Assembly (NCBI RefSeq): GCF_012935325.2
Contig: NZ_JABBYG020000002.1
Span: 310,001-374,000, forward strand
Reading direction: 5' to 3'
DNA: 64,000 nt
From: Paenibacillus sp. PL91
GTDB taxonomy: Bacteria; Bacillota; Bacilli; Paenibacillales; Paenibacillaceae
Of the stretch, positions 23,565 through 31,271 are shown one piece after another; position 1 is the first letter of the stretch; the number at the start of each line of letters is the position of its first letter. The notes below the pieces were generated by a model. The model had not been told where the DNA came from. It was given only the letters and a program-made list of their open reading frames with translations, and searched no databases. Both the position numbers and the translations under genes were made by a program.

Positions 23565-24773
23565 CTATGAGCTTCCCTTCTCCTGCTCCTTCTTAAATCC
23601 GCTTCCGCTCATTCCCGTTGATACGATTTTTACTTTTACCGATATTTTCACTTCCGTGTTTGGAAACTGCTCCGTCCAGTTCTCTTTTGACTGAGACCAT
23701 TGCTTCGGATATTTTTTGTGGATGACATCGCCAAAGCCCAGCACATCGGCTTGATGCTTGCGAACAGCCTGCCAGCCATTCTCTATAATGGCTGCAATCT
23801 CTCCTTCAATGAGCTGCTCGACCTTCACCACCTGCTGAGGCTCACCGAGATTGCCATTGCAATTGTATTCCATCAGCGTCCCTTCCGCGTTTGCATTCAC
23901 GTGCATAATCCACTTGCCGTTTGACAGCTCTGGTCGCAGCTTTGTCTTCGCATGCGTTATGCGTATAGAGGAGCTCCGCTTTCCCTTCCCATCCTCCGCG
24001 CATGCAAATGAGATCGTTGTTCTCTTCACGTGATTTGCAAGCCACATGGCGCCTTGGCTCTCCTCATTGTTAATCCAGCCTACCAGCTTATCGTTTTTAA
24101 TTAGCGCCATTTCCGATAATCTAACCTTGGAGGGCGTATTGGTACGGGTCAGTTTTTCCGCCTTATCCATGCTTTCTTTCGTGCCCGCAACAACCAATCC
24201 TGGTATGCCCGTAGCGTGTGCCGTTCCGAGCAAGTCCATCAGCACTTGATGGATGGTCATCTGCCGAAAGATAGAGCTGTTCATCTCTTCATTGGTGATC
24301 ATCCGCTGAATGGCTGCGCCTGGGATTTTCTCAAGCGGGATCAGCTGCTCCAGCATCCGGCGCGCGCTGCCCCTCGCCAAGTAGACGCTTACCGTCTCAC
24401 GGGAATCATGGTTGCGAAGATAAGTGTCGAGCAGCGGGCTCAGCCCCTTGCGGGCAGCCTCCTGTCCGATAATAAGAATTTGCGTATGCGAGAAGTAGAG
24501 ACGCCGCGACGTTTCCTGGCTCGCCTTGCTGACAGCGCTCCGAATGCTCTCGCCCTTCGTGGAAAACACATTGACCGCCGCTGAGTTGCTGGATGCGCCC
24601 TGATTGGAAATCGCTTGTGGAATAACAACCTGATACGACAACACCCATTTGCCGTCCTGCCAATCAACGCCGGATGCGGAAATAACGGCAATATCATTCA
24701 GCTCTACACGGTTCCAGCAGCCGGCAGCAAGCAAGCATACAAGCAGCGGCAGCAGCAGCTTCCATTTATTCAT
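23565..24773 (-). CDS. spore germination lipoprotein, Ger(x)C family
   Basis: 402 aa. Signal peptide with lipobox LAAGC (Cys about 19), followed by the family hallmark WNRVELNDIAVISASGVDW. The C subunit of germinant receptors sits on the outer face of the spore inner membrane. GAGGGAGGAACGGCA precedes the ATG. It is separated from gerA by 38 bases that contain a 10-bp tandem repeat. Confidence 0.93.
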   Translation of the reverse strand: MNKWKLLLPLLVCLLAAGCWNRVELNDIAVISASGVDWQDGKWVLSYQVVIPQAISNQGASSNSAAVNVFSTKGESIRSAVSKASQETSRRLYFSHTQILIIGQEAARKGLSPLLDTYLRNHDSRETVSVYLARGSARRMLEQLIPLEKIPGAAIQRMITNEEMNSSIFRQMTIHQVLMDLLGTAHATGIPGLVVAGTKESMDKAEKLTRTNTPSKVRLSEMALIKNDKLVGWINNEESQGAMWLANHVKRTTISFACAEDGKGKRSSSIRITHAKTKLRPELSNGKWIMHVNANAEGTLMEYNCNGNLGEPQQVVKVEQLIEGEIAAIIENGWQAVRKHQADVLGFGDVIHKKYPKQWSQSKENWTEQFPNTEVKISVKVKIVSTGMSGSGFKKEQEKGSS

Positions 24774-24789
24774 TGCCGTTCCTCCCTTT

Positions 24790-24819
24790 CTTTACGGCTC
24801 TTTACGGCTCTTTACGGCT
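24790..24819. repeat. three tandem copies of a 10-bp unit
   Basis: CTTTACGGCT repeated three times exactly. The stop codon of the gerA gene lies within it, so copy-number change would alter only the gerA-gerC spacer or the last codons. Confidence 0.9.
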
Positions 24820-26368
24820 TGCCGGAATGCCGCTGGGCCGGCGGTTTTTTGCCATTTGGCCGACGCTTCGGATTACGCAGGTTCAAATCAAGCGGCCGAA
24901 GCACAACCGCCCACCATGGCAGCCGTATGAACACATCTCGCCATATTCCTTGCTTCGTGGGTCCCGGCGCCATCGGTGACATATATGGCACGCCGAAGGA
25001 TCGCAGCGATGCGAGATGGATGAGCATAAACAGCACCGAGACGAAGATGCCAAAAAAACCTAAAATGCCTGCCATAATCATGAAGAGGAACCGGATAATG
25101 CGGGAGGTCGCCGCCATATTGAATTCCGGCATGACGAAATTGGAAATGGCCGTGAAGGATACCACGATAACCATACCCGCTGAAACAATGCCTGCCTGTA
25201 CGGCAGACTGTCCCAACACGAGAGCGCCGACGATGGAAATAGCCGGCCCGATCGCACGCGGCATTCGCAATCCCGCCTCACGGAGCACCTCGAACGTGAC
25301 CTCCATGAGAAGCGCTTCGAGCAGTCCCGGAAACGGGATGCCTTCCCGCTGCGCCGCTAGACTAATCAGCAGCGTTGTCGGCAGCATCTCCTGATGATAT
25401 GTCGTGACTGCGATATACAGAGCAGGAAGGAGAATCGAAACCACGTAAGCACCGTAACGAATTATGCGGACGAATGTCGCAATATCGAACCTTTGATAAT
25501 AATCCTCTGGCGACTGAAAGAAGGTGAAAAAAGTTGTTGGGGCCATTAAAACCATCGGTGACCCGTCAACCATAACCGCGACTCTTCCTTCAAGCAGAGC
25601 TGCCGCTACCGTATCCGGACGCTCTGAATTGAGCAGCGTCGGAAACAGCGAGAAAGTTTCGTCTTGAATAAATTCTTCTATATATCCGCTCTCCAGCACG
25701 CCATCGATTTCGATTGACGCCAGTCTGCGGTAAACCTCCTTCACGATCCCTTCATCCGCTACCCCGTGCAAATAGAGCACGCCCACGTTCGTATGCGTCT
25801 GCTGGCCGATCTTATGCACCTGCACATGAAGGTCGGAGGAGCGAATGATGCGCCGAATTAAGCTAATATTGGTTCGAATGTTCTCGACAAAGCCATGCTG
25901 CGGCCCCCGAATGACGGTTTGGGTCTGGGGAATAGTGACGCTGCGCTGCTCGCCTCCGCCCGTATCCGCAGTCAATGCCGATGCGCTCCCATCCGCCATA
26001 ATGACGCATAGCCCTTCCGCCATAAATTGGAGAGCTTGCTCCAACGAATGGATGTGCTGTACCGATCCGATTGAAACAATGCAGTTGCGAAGCGCCTCCA
26101 GCAGCTGGCTACCCTTTACAAACGCATGTTCCGGCAGCTTCATGGACATTAACGGCTCCATGACGCTTTCGTTAATCGTCTCCGAATCCACGATTCCATC
26201 CACATATATAATCGCGACCTCGCGATCTGGCGCGGCATCGCTGCGAAACAATCGGGTCACGATATCCGAGCTGCCGCCGAAGCGATCACGAATCGTCTCG
26301 ACGTTCGCATGCAGCGATGGACTGAACGGCGTTAGCGTCCCTTCATTTTGTTTGTTCATAACCGGCAC
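24812..26368 (-). CDS. spore germination protein, GerAA/GerKA type
   Basis: 518 aa A subunit of a germinant receptor. A hydrophilic N-terminal domain (about residues 1-300) carries VAIIYVDGIVD and FPTLLNSERPDTVAAALLEG. The membrane domain has several helices and the conserved PALYIAVTTYHQEMLP. The C-terminal tail is basic (RNPKRRPNGKKP). First gene of the A-C-B operon. The promoter was not identified; sigma-G control would be expected. Confidence 0.93.
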   Translation of the reverse strand: MPVMNKQNEGTLTPFSPSLHANVETIRDRFGGSSDIVTRLFRSDAAPDREVAIIYVDGIVDSETINESVMEPLMSMKLPEHAFVKGSQLLEALRNCIVSIGSVQHIHSLEQALQFMAEGLCVIMADGSASALTADTGGGEQRSVTIPQTQTVIRGPQHGFVENIRTNISLIRRIIRSSDLHVQVHKIGQQTHTNVGVLYLHGVADEGIVKEVYRRLASIEIDGVLESGYIEEFIQDETFSLFPTLLNSERPDTVAAALLEGRVAVMVDGSPMVLMAPTTFFTFFQSPEDYYQRFDIATFVRIIRYGAYVVSILLPALYIAVTTYHQEMLPTTLLISLAAQREGIPFPGLLEALLMEVTFEVLREAGLRMPRAIGPAISIVGALVLGQSAVQAGIVSAGMVIVVSFTAISNFVMPEFNMAATSRIIRFLFMIMAGILGFFGIFVSVLFMLIHLASLRSFGVPYMSPMAPGPTKQGIWRDVFIRLPWWAVVLRPLDLNLRNPKRRPNGKKPPAQRHSGKP

Positions 26369-26571
26369 CTTTCGTTTCCATGTTGCTTCTATTTTGGCGC
26401 ATTATGGATGTAAATATGTACGGCGCTATATTTGTCATACTATAAGCTCCCATGCAGGACAAAAAAGACCATTCACATAATGGCCTCCCCCTCTCTCGCC
26501 ATGCATCGCGTATGCAGCGGGAAAGTCCGCTAATCCTTGTAAAAAACATCCACAAAAAACCAGTGGTATAA

Positions 26572-26583
26572 GAACGGGTGTTC
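26572..26583 (+). promoter_or_regulatory. LexA (DinR) box 1
   Basis: GAACGGGTGTTC fits GAACNNNNGTTC, the core of the Bacillus SOS box. It precedes a TATAAT hexamer at 26588-26593. Confidence 0.7.
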
Positions 26584-26595
26584 TGTATATAATAA

Positions 26596-26607
26596 GAACA
26601 AACGTTC
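26596..26607 (+). promoter_or_regulatory. LexA (DinR) box 2
   Basis: GAACAAACGTTC, an even better SOS box (matches RNRY spacer), immediately after the TATAAT. With box 1 it brackets the promoter of the mutagenesis operon. Confidence 0.8.
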
Positions 26608-26627
26608 TTGTTGTGGAGGGATGCATC

Positions 26628-26837
26628 ATGACATTGGAAAAAGGGTTCAGCGCAATCGGTTGTGTCGTTGATGTGATTTATATGAGCAAAAAAGGCAAGT
26701 TTACGAAACGAAGAATTCGGGTCATATCCGTGAGGGACGGTTACGTCAGAGCCTTCTGTATCGACTCGGGAGCGCAGCGCGTCTTTCTGGCGGCAAATAT
26801 ATTAGCGGCAGAGCTGGTGAGCCGAAATGTCTCTTAG
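26628..26837 (+). CDS. small WYL-like protein, first gene of SOS operon (69 aa)
   Basis: Beta-rich small protein: SAIGCVVDVIYMSKKGKFTKRR then IRVISVRDGYVRAFCIDSG and QRVFLAANILAAELV. The second half resembles the ligand-binding strand pattern of WYL domains, as in other short proteins before UvrX-type polymerases. GGAGGG precedes ATG 26628, ruling out 26613. It overlaps the polymerase gene by 11 bases, so the two are translated together. Under two LexA boxes. Function unknown; possibly a modulator of the polymerase. Confidence 0.75.
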   Translation: MTLEKGFSAIGCVVDVIYMSKKGKFTKRRIRVISVRDGYVRAFCIDSGAQRVFLAANILAAELVSRNVS

Positions 26838-28092
26838 CAAGGTCATCATGCTGGCGGATTGCCAATCGTTTTATGCGTCAGTGGAGAAGGCGGAGCATCC
26901 GGAGTACCGCGATTTGCCGGTTGTCGTTGCGGGCGACCCCGAACGCAGGTCCGGCATTATTCTTGCCGCTTGCCCCATCGCCAAGTCATTTGGGGTAACG
27001 ACTGCCGAGCGGCTCGGCGACTCGCTCGCCAAGTGTCCGAATTTAGTGATCATTAGGCCGCGGATGCAGCTGTATATCGATATTTCCATGATCATTACGC
27101 GCATTTATCAGTCGTATACCGATCTTGTCGAGCCCTATTCGATCGATGAGCAGTTTCTCGATGTGACCGGCTCGCTCCATTTGTACGGATCGCCCGAGGA
27201 GCTGGCTCATCATATCCAAACCCGCATTTCCGCCGAGCTTGGCATATACACTCGCTTTGGCATCGCGGAAAATAAAATTTTAGCGAAGACGGCCTGCGAC
27301 AATTACGCGAAGAAAAACGATTCGGGCATTTACATCCTCTCGAAGGATAAGCTTCAGGATACGCTTTGGACTTTGCCCACCACCAAAATGTTCATGGTCG
27401 GCAGCCGGATGACACGGCATTTTAATGCGATGGGACTCGATACGATCGGCAAAATAGCCGCAACGCCGCTCGATAAGCTGAAGCTGATGATGCGCCGCAA
27501 ATTCGGCAAAAACTCCGATATCAACGCCGAGCTGTACTGGCGGATTGCCAATGGAATCGATGATAGCCCCGTTACGCCGGGAACGCATCAGGTCGCTCCG
27601 AAGGCGGTAGGGCATATGATGACGCTGCCGCGCGACTATGGCAGGCTGGAGGAAATCAAGGTTGTGCTGCTTGAGCTGACGGAGCTTGTTTGCCAGCGCT
27701 GCCGCGGCAAAGGGTATATGGGGCACGTCGTTTCGGTTGGCTTAATGGGCGCCGACTATGACCGCCCGACCGGCTTTAGCCGCCAAATGAAAATGGACGA
27801 TCCGACCAACGTCACCAATCAGGTTTACCGCGCCGCGGTACAGCTCGTGCTGCGGCACTGGGACGGTAATCCCGTAAGAAAGGTCGGCGTCAGCCTGACG
27901 CAATTTTCGCAGGATGACGAGTACCAGCTCTCGCTGTTTGACCCGCACCGCGAGAAGACGATGGCGCTTGAGAGAGCAACGGATGCCCTGAAGCAGAAGT
28001 ACGGGGACGCCGTTATTTTAAGAGCCGTGTCCGTATCTCCCGCCGGGCAAGCGCTGCATCGCTCGGAGAAGATCGGAGGACATTACAAATGA
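26827..28092 (+). CDS. Y-family DNA polymerase, UvrX/YqjW type
   Basis: 421 aa translesion polymerase. Palm motifs are intact: LADCQSFYASVE (first Asp), VVVAGDPERRSGIILAACP, and the catalytic YSIDEQFLDVTGS. Helix-hairpin-helix thumb (LWTLPTTKMFMVGSRMTRHF) and little-finger domain follow. SIDEQFLD and the C-terminal sequence QLSLFDPHREK (possible clamp-binding QLSLF) mark the UvrX rather than DinB branch. SOS-induced by the LexA boxes; overlaps genes on both sides. Confidence 0.93.
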   Translation: MSLSKVIMLADCQSFYASVEKAEHPEYRDLPVVVAGDPERRSGIILAACPIAKSFGVTTAERLGDSLAKCPNLVIIRPRMQLYIDISMIITRIYQSYTDLVEPYSIDEQFLDVTGSLHLYGSPEELAHHIQTRISAELGIYTRFGIAENKILAKTACDNYAKKNDSGIYILSKDKLQDTLWTLPTTKMFMVGSRMTRHFNAMGLDTIGKIAATPLDKLKLMMRRKFGKNSDINAELYWRIANGIDDSPVTPGTHQVAPKAVGHMMTLPRDYGRLEEIKVVLLELTELVCQRCRGKGYMGHVVSVGLMGADYDRPTGFSRQMKMDDPTNVTNQVYRAAVQLVLRHWDGNPVRKVGVSLTQFSQDDEYQLSLFDPHREKTMALERATDALKQKYGDAVILRAVSVSPAGQALHRSEKIGGHYK

Positions 28093-28412
28093 GAAAGAAG
28101 CTTGAAGGCAATGGACTTTGGGAGTCGAGCCGCATGATGCTGCCCGAGCACAAGGTCGCTATTAATGAGCACGAGAAGGCGCTGAGGAATCGAGAGCGCG
28201 TAGAGCTTGACGAGCAGGAATGGGAAAATGTAGCCCGCCTCGTCACCGAATCGCTGCAGCAGCGCCATTCCATCACACTCCGTCTGTTCCACCCGCTTGA
28301 GGAGCTGACCGTCGCCGGCATTGTCGATCGGGTCGATCAGCTGAAGGGCCGCTTTATGGTCGACGGCGAATGGTTCTCGATTCGGGATATCGAAGGCGCT
28401 GCGATCGAGTAA
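28089..28412 (+). CDS. YolD-like protein
   Basis: 107 aa. Matches the YolD-like family linked with UvrX-type polymerases: N-terminal LEGNGLWESSRMMLPEHKVAI, middle helix ERVELDEQEWENVA and strands SITLRLF, VAGIVDRVDQLKGRFMVDGEWFSI. Probably a regulator or partner of the Y-polymerase. Starts inside the polymerase stop (ATGA overlap). A terminator follows about 50 bases later. Confidence 0.9.
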   Translation: MRKKLEGNGLWESSRMMLPEHKVAINEHEKALRNRERVELDEQEWENVARLVTESLQQRHSITLRLFHPLEELTVAGIVDRVDQLKGRFMVDGEWFSIRDIEGAAIE

Positions 28413-28464
28413 ATAATGAGGCGGACCCCTTTTTTAGAAACTCACATATATGCACAGCATAATA

Positions 28465-28505
28465 AGGAGCTGCCCCGCGCCAAGGCGGGATAGCTCCTCT
28501 TTTTA
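28465..28505 (+). terminator. terminator of the SOS operon
   Basis: AGGAGCT/AGCTCCT outer and CCCGC/GCGGG inner stems, C, then six T. Confidence 0.85.
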
Positions 28506-28690
28506 TTTTCTGATTATTAATAGCCTATGATCCCTAAACCCCGGGCCTTAGCTTATCCAAGTCAGCTTGCCAATCAGCTAGCTTGTAAGCCACGAACAAG
28601 GAACGCTCAACAGGCTGAAGCAGCGGGTCAAGCCATCCCATTGTCACGTTACCTGCTTGTGCACTATTCAATTTCACAGCAATCCCAAGT

Positions 28691-29983
28691 TTATTTCCCG
28701 CGCTGCATCGCGAGCACAGCCAGCTCGATCTTATTGAGCATTAGCCCGTATTCATTCGTAATTTCAAAGGAATGGGGCATCGGCAGCTTCCCAAAATAAG
28801 GCGCGATATCCGCTGCCGACTTAAACCAATCGCCGAGCTCGGGCGGCTCAAGGGACTGATCGGCCCACGCTGCGCTAAGCTCCGGACTATAGATCGGCTC
28901 TGCTCCAGGCTTCAGCCGCCCGCCAAGCAGCCGCTCCACATAGATGCGCTTCGGCGGCCTTTGACGAATGCGAGCGAACATATGCGGCGCATAATCGGCG
29001 CGCGAGCCGCTATGCTTAACCGCTCCCGCAAAGCATCTAGCGCCTTCATGTACGCGCGGGATGCCAAATAGCAGCGCATAGAGACGCTTGCCGAATTCAA
29101 TTCGCTCCTGCAAATTTTCGAAGCTTTCCAGAATAAGGCCGGACAGCCTGAGCACGTCACCTTCATTGCCTTTTTCTTTCCCATTTCCATATGGAAAAAT
29201 AACGCCGTTCAGCTGAAGAAGCGACTGCAGTCCAAAAAACAACGTATGAAGCACTTTTTCGCGGAAATACGGCTGCTGGACGACACGCTGCTCGATATAA
29301 TGCTGCTCGTTTACAATTAGCGCAATCGTCAGCGGCACCGCATCGCGGTCTCGCCAAAACTGCTTCCAGACAGGCGCCATAAACGCCGATACCCCAAAGG
29401 CAGGCAGCAGATGAAATAAGCTTCTCCCCTCACGCCTGCTCCACTCGTACAATAACAGCTGCGGATATGCATCCTGAAAGATAAAGGCATTCGCCTGCTC
29501 CAAAAACCGGAATACCGCCTCCCGCTGCTCTTCCGTAAGCAGCAATGGGAGCCACTCCCCTTGCAAATCCGTCATATTCCAGCCGCCATTTCGCGATACC
29601 ATATGGGCAAGAAACGCCCAGTGGAGCTCAGGCGTACGAAAATAGATGCTGCGATAGGCCTCCGTTCGCGTCACATTATTGCGGTTGCTGGTTGCCGTCT
29701 CCGAGCGGATTCGATCAATAAGCGCCAGCTCCTCCATGCTCCAGCTGCCCGATGGCCCGGCCGCAGGCAAGGCGATAGGCTTTGACCATGCGTACATCAG
29801 CTTCGCTACGGCGGCAGATGACAATTGCAGCGGAATCGCCTCCGTCATCATCGCATGCGAGGCGCTCATTGCGCCCCACTTCCCCAACGCGTAATCAAAC
29901 GCCGCGCCGGGAAGCGCGAGCAGCTGGCGCAGCCAGTAGCCGAATGAACGGCGATATGTCCCTACTCCATTATTTTTGCCCAT
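28691..29983 (-). CDS. DUF2515 family protein (YppC-like)
   Basis: 430 aa, soluble, with no catalytic motif I recognise. Family landmarks: NRNNVTRTEAYRSIYFRTPELHWAFLAHMVSRNGGWNM pattern (shown here in part) followed by FRFLEQANAFIFQDAYPQLL. This matches the DUF2515/YppC proteins of Bacillales, whose function is unknown. AAGGAGC before ATG 29983 rules out the longer ORF from 30040. The C-terminal KIELAVLAMQRGK is also typical. Stands alone. Confidence 0.8.
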   Translation of the reverse strand: MGKNNGVGTYRRSFGYWLRQLLALPGAAFDYALGKWGAMSASHAMMTEAIPLQLSSAAVAKLMYAWSKPIALPAAGPSGSWSMEELALIDRIRSETATSNRNNVTRTEAYRSIYFRTPELHWAFLAHMVSRNGGWNMTDLQGEWLPLLLTEEQREAVFRFLEQANAFIFQDAYPQLLLYEWSRREGRSLFHLLPAFGVSAFMAPVWKQFWRDRDAVPLTIALIVNEQHYIEQRVVQQPYFREKVLHTLFFGLQSLLQLNGVIFPYGNGKEKGNEGDVLRLSGLILESFENLQERIEFGKRLYALLFGIPRVHEGARCFAGAVKHSGSRADYAPHMFARIRQRPPKRIYVERLLGGRLKPGAEPIYSPELSAAWADQSLEPPELGDWFKSAADIAPYFGKLPMPHSFEITNEYGLMLNKIELAVLAMQRGK

Positions 29984-30157
29984 CGTCAGCGCTCCTTGTT
30001 CAACATCATTGCCAGTGCAGGAGATGATACAAAGCTGCATGCCTATATGAACCAGTATCTGCCATAGCGCCGCTTGTCATACCGTTTAAGCAACATATGC
30101 GCTTCGATTTCCCAAGATGTATAATAAGGATATGCGAAAGGAAAGGAGCCAGGAGTC

Positions 30158-30853
30158 ATGTGCGGAAGATACACGCTCACCGTAACGCTGGAGGAGCTGA
30201 TGGTCAGATATATGATCGAGGAGACGATGGTTCCGTTTCACCGGCCAAAATATAACGTAGCTCCAAGCCAGCAGGTGCTGACGGTCATTAATGACGGACA
30301 CCACAACCGGCTGGGAGAGTTAAAATGGGGACTTGTGCCGCCATGGGCTGACGATCCGAAGATCGGCTTTCAAATGCTTAACGCGCGCTCAGAGACGGCT
30401 GCGAGCAAGCCAGCCTTTCAGAAGCCGCTGCGCCACAAGCGGTGTCTCGTCCCGGCAGACGGCTTTTATGAATGGAAAACGACGGCGAGTGGCAAGCAGC
30501 CGATGCGCATCGCGCTGAAGAGCCGCGCTATATTCAGCATGGCCGGTCTATATGAAACATGGCTCTCGCCCGACGGAACCAAAATCAATAGCTGCACGAT
30601 ATTGACAACAACGCCAAATGAGCTCGTCGCCCCGATTCATGACCGCATGCCGGTCATTTTGCGTCCAGAGGATGAGCAGCTTTGGCTAAGCCGTGCAGTG
30701 ACGGACGTTCATGCCATTGCCCCGCTTCTGCGGCCATACTCGGCGTATGAACTTGATGCCTATCCCGTTTCAACAGCAGTTGGCAGTGTCCGGAACGATG
30801 AGTCCTCGTTGATCGAGCCATGTAAAGTGGACGAGCAGCTAGAGCTGTGGTAA
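30158..30853 (+). CDS. SOS response-associated peptidase family protein (HMCES/YedK type)
   Basis: 231 aa. Starts MCGRY, so Cys2 becomes the catalytic N-terminal cysteine that forms a thiazolidine crosslink with abasic sites in single-stranded DNA. Other active-site segments: PKYNVAPSQ, LNARSETA, CLVPADGFYEW (Glu) and PIHDRMPVIL (His). Length is normal. AAGGAGCC before the ATG. No LexA box was found at its promoter, although the SOS operon is only 1.7 kb away. Confidence 0.95.
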   Translation: MCGRYTLTVTLEELMVRYMIEETMVPFHRPKYNVAPSQQVLTVINDGHHNRLGELKWGLVPPWADDPKIGFQMLNARSETAASKPAFQKPLRHKRCLVPADGFYEWKTTASGKQPMRIALKSRAIFSMAGLYETWLSPDGTKINSCTILTTTPNELVAPIHDRMPVILRPEDEQLWLSRAVTDVHAIAPLLRPYSAYELDAYPVSTAVGSVRNDESSLIEPCKVDEQLELW

Positions 30854-30896
30854 GTGCAAGGAAGGAAGCGATGACCCTGCTGACAGCAAAAAAAAA

Positions 30897-30920
30897 TCGC
30901 TGACCGTAAGCGGTCAGCGA
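30897..30920. terminator. bidirectional terminator
   Basis: TCGCTGACCG, TAAG, CGGTCAGCGA with an A-run on the left, so it reads as a T-run terminator for the minus-strand spoVIF gene. The spoVIF stop codon lies inside it. Confidence 0.85.
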
Positions 30921-31201
30921 AACATTCCCCACAGCTTCAACAAATGAAACGTGTTGTTGGGATCGATTTTTTGCCCCATCACGAAGGCGACGATTTGATC
31001 CTCTTGCGTATCCGTTAGCTGCTCCTGCAAAATAACGGCCGCCGCTTTCACAAGCTTCCTCACCTTTGGCCGGTCTTGCAGATCATATTTCGTCACATTT
31101 CCAAGCAGCTGCCTAATTTTGTCCTTCACGACAGGATTTTTCATTTTGTATTTAACGCGCTCGACCAGCTGCGGCCGAATTCCATAATTTTGGTAACTCA
31201 C
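30914..31201 (-). CDS. stage VI sporulation protein F (SpoVIF-like)
   Basis: 95 aa. Basic, helical protein of the SpoVIF/YjcC family: KMKNPVVKDKIRQLLGNVTK, RPKVRKLVKAAAVILQEQL, and EDQIVAFVMGQKIDPNN. In Bacillus, SpoVIF is needed for late coat assembly and stabilises GerR. Start GTG 31201 is chosen because GGAGGTG lies eight bases ahead; the ORF could extend to 31234. Next to recG, as often in Paenibacillus. Confidence 0.8.
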   Translation of the reverse strand: MSYQNYGIRPQLVERVKYKMKNPVVKDKIRQLLGNVTKYDLQDRPKVRKLVKAAAVILQEQLTDTQEDQIVAFVMGQKIDPNNTFHLLKLWGMFR

Positions 31202-31271
31202 TGTCCTGACACCTCCATCCGGCAATCCAATCACATCGTTAAACTATATGCCGCATGGAGGTAATTATTGC

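Noticed and set aside
30086-30157. LexA box before the HMCES-type gene
   Set aside because: No GAACNNNNGTTC match was found, despite the SOS association of the family.
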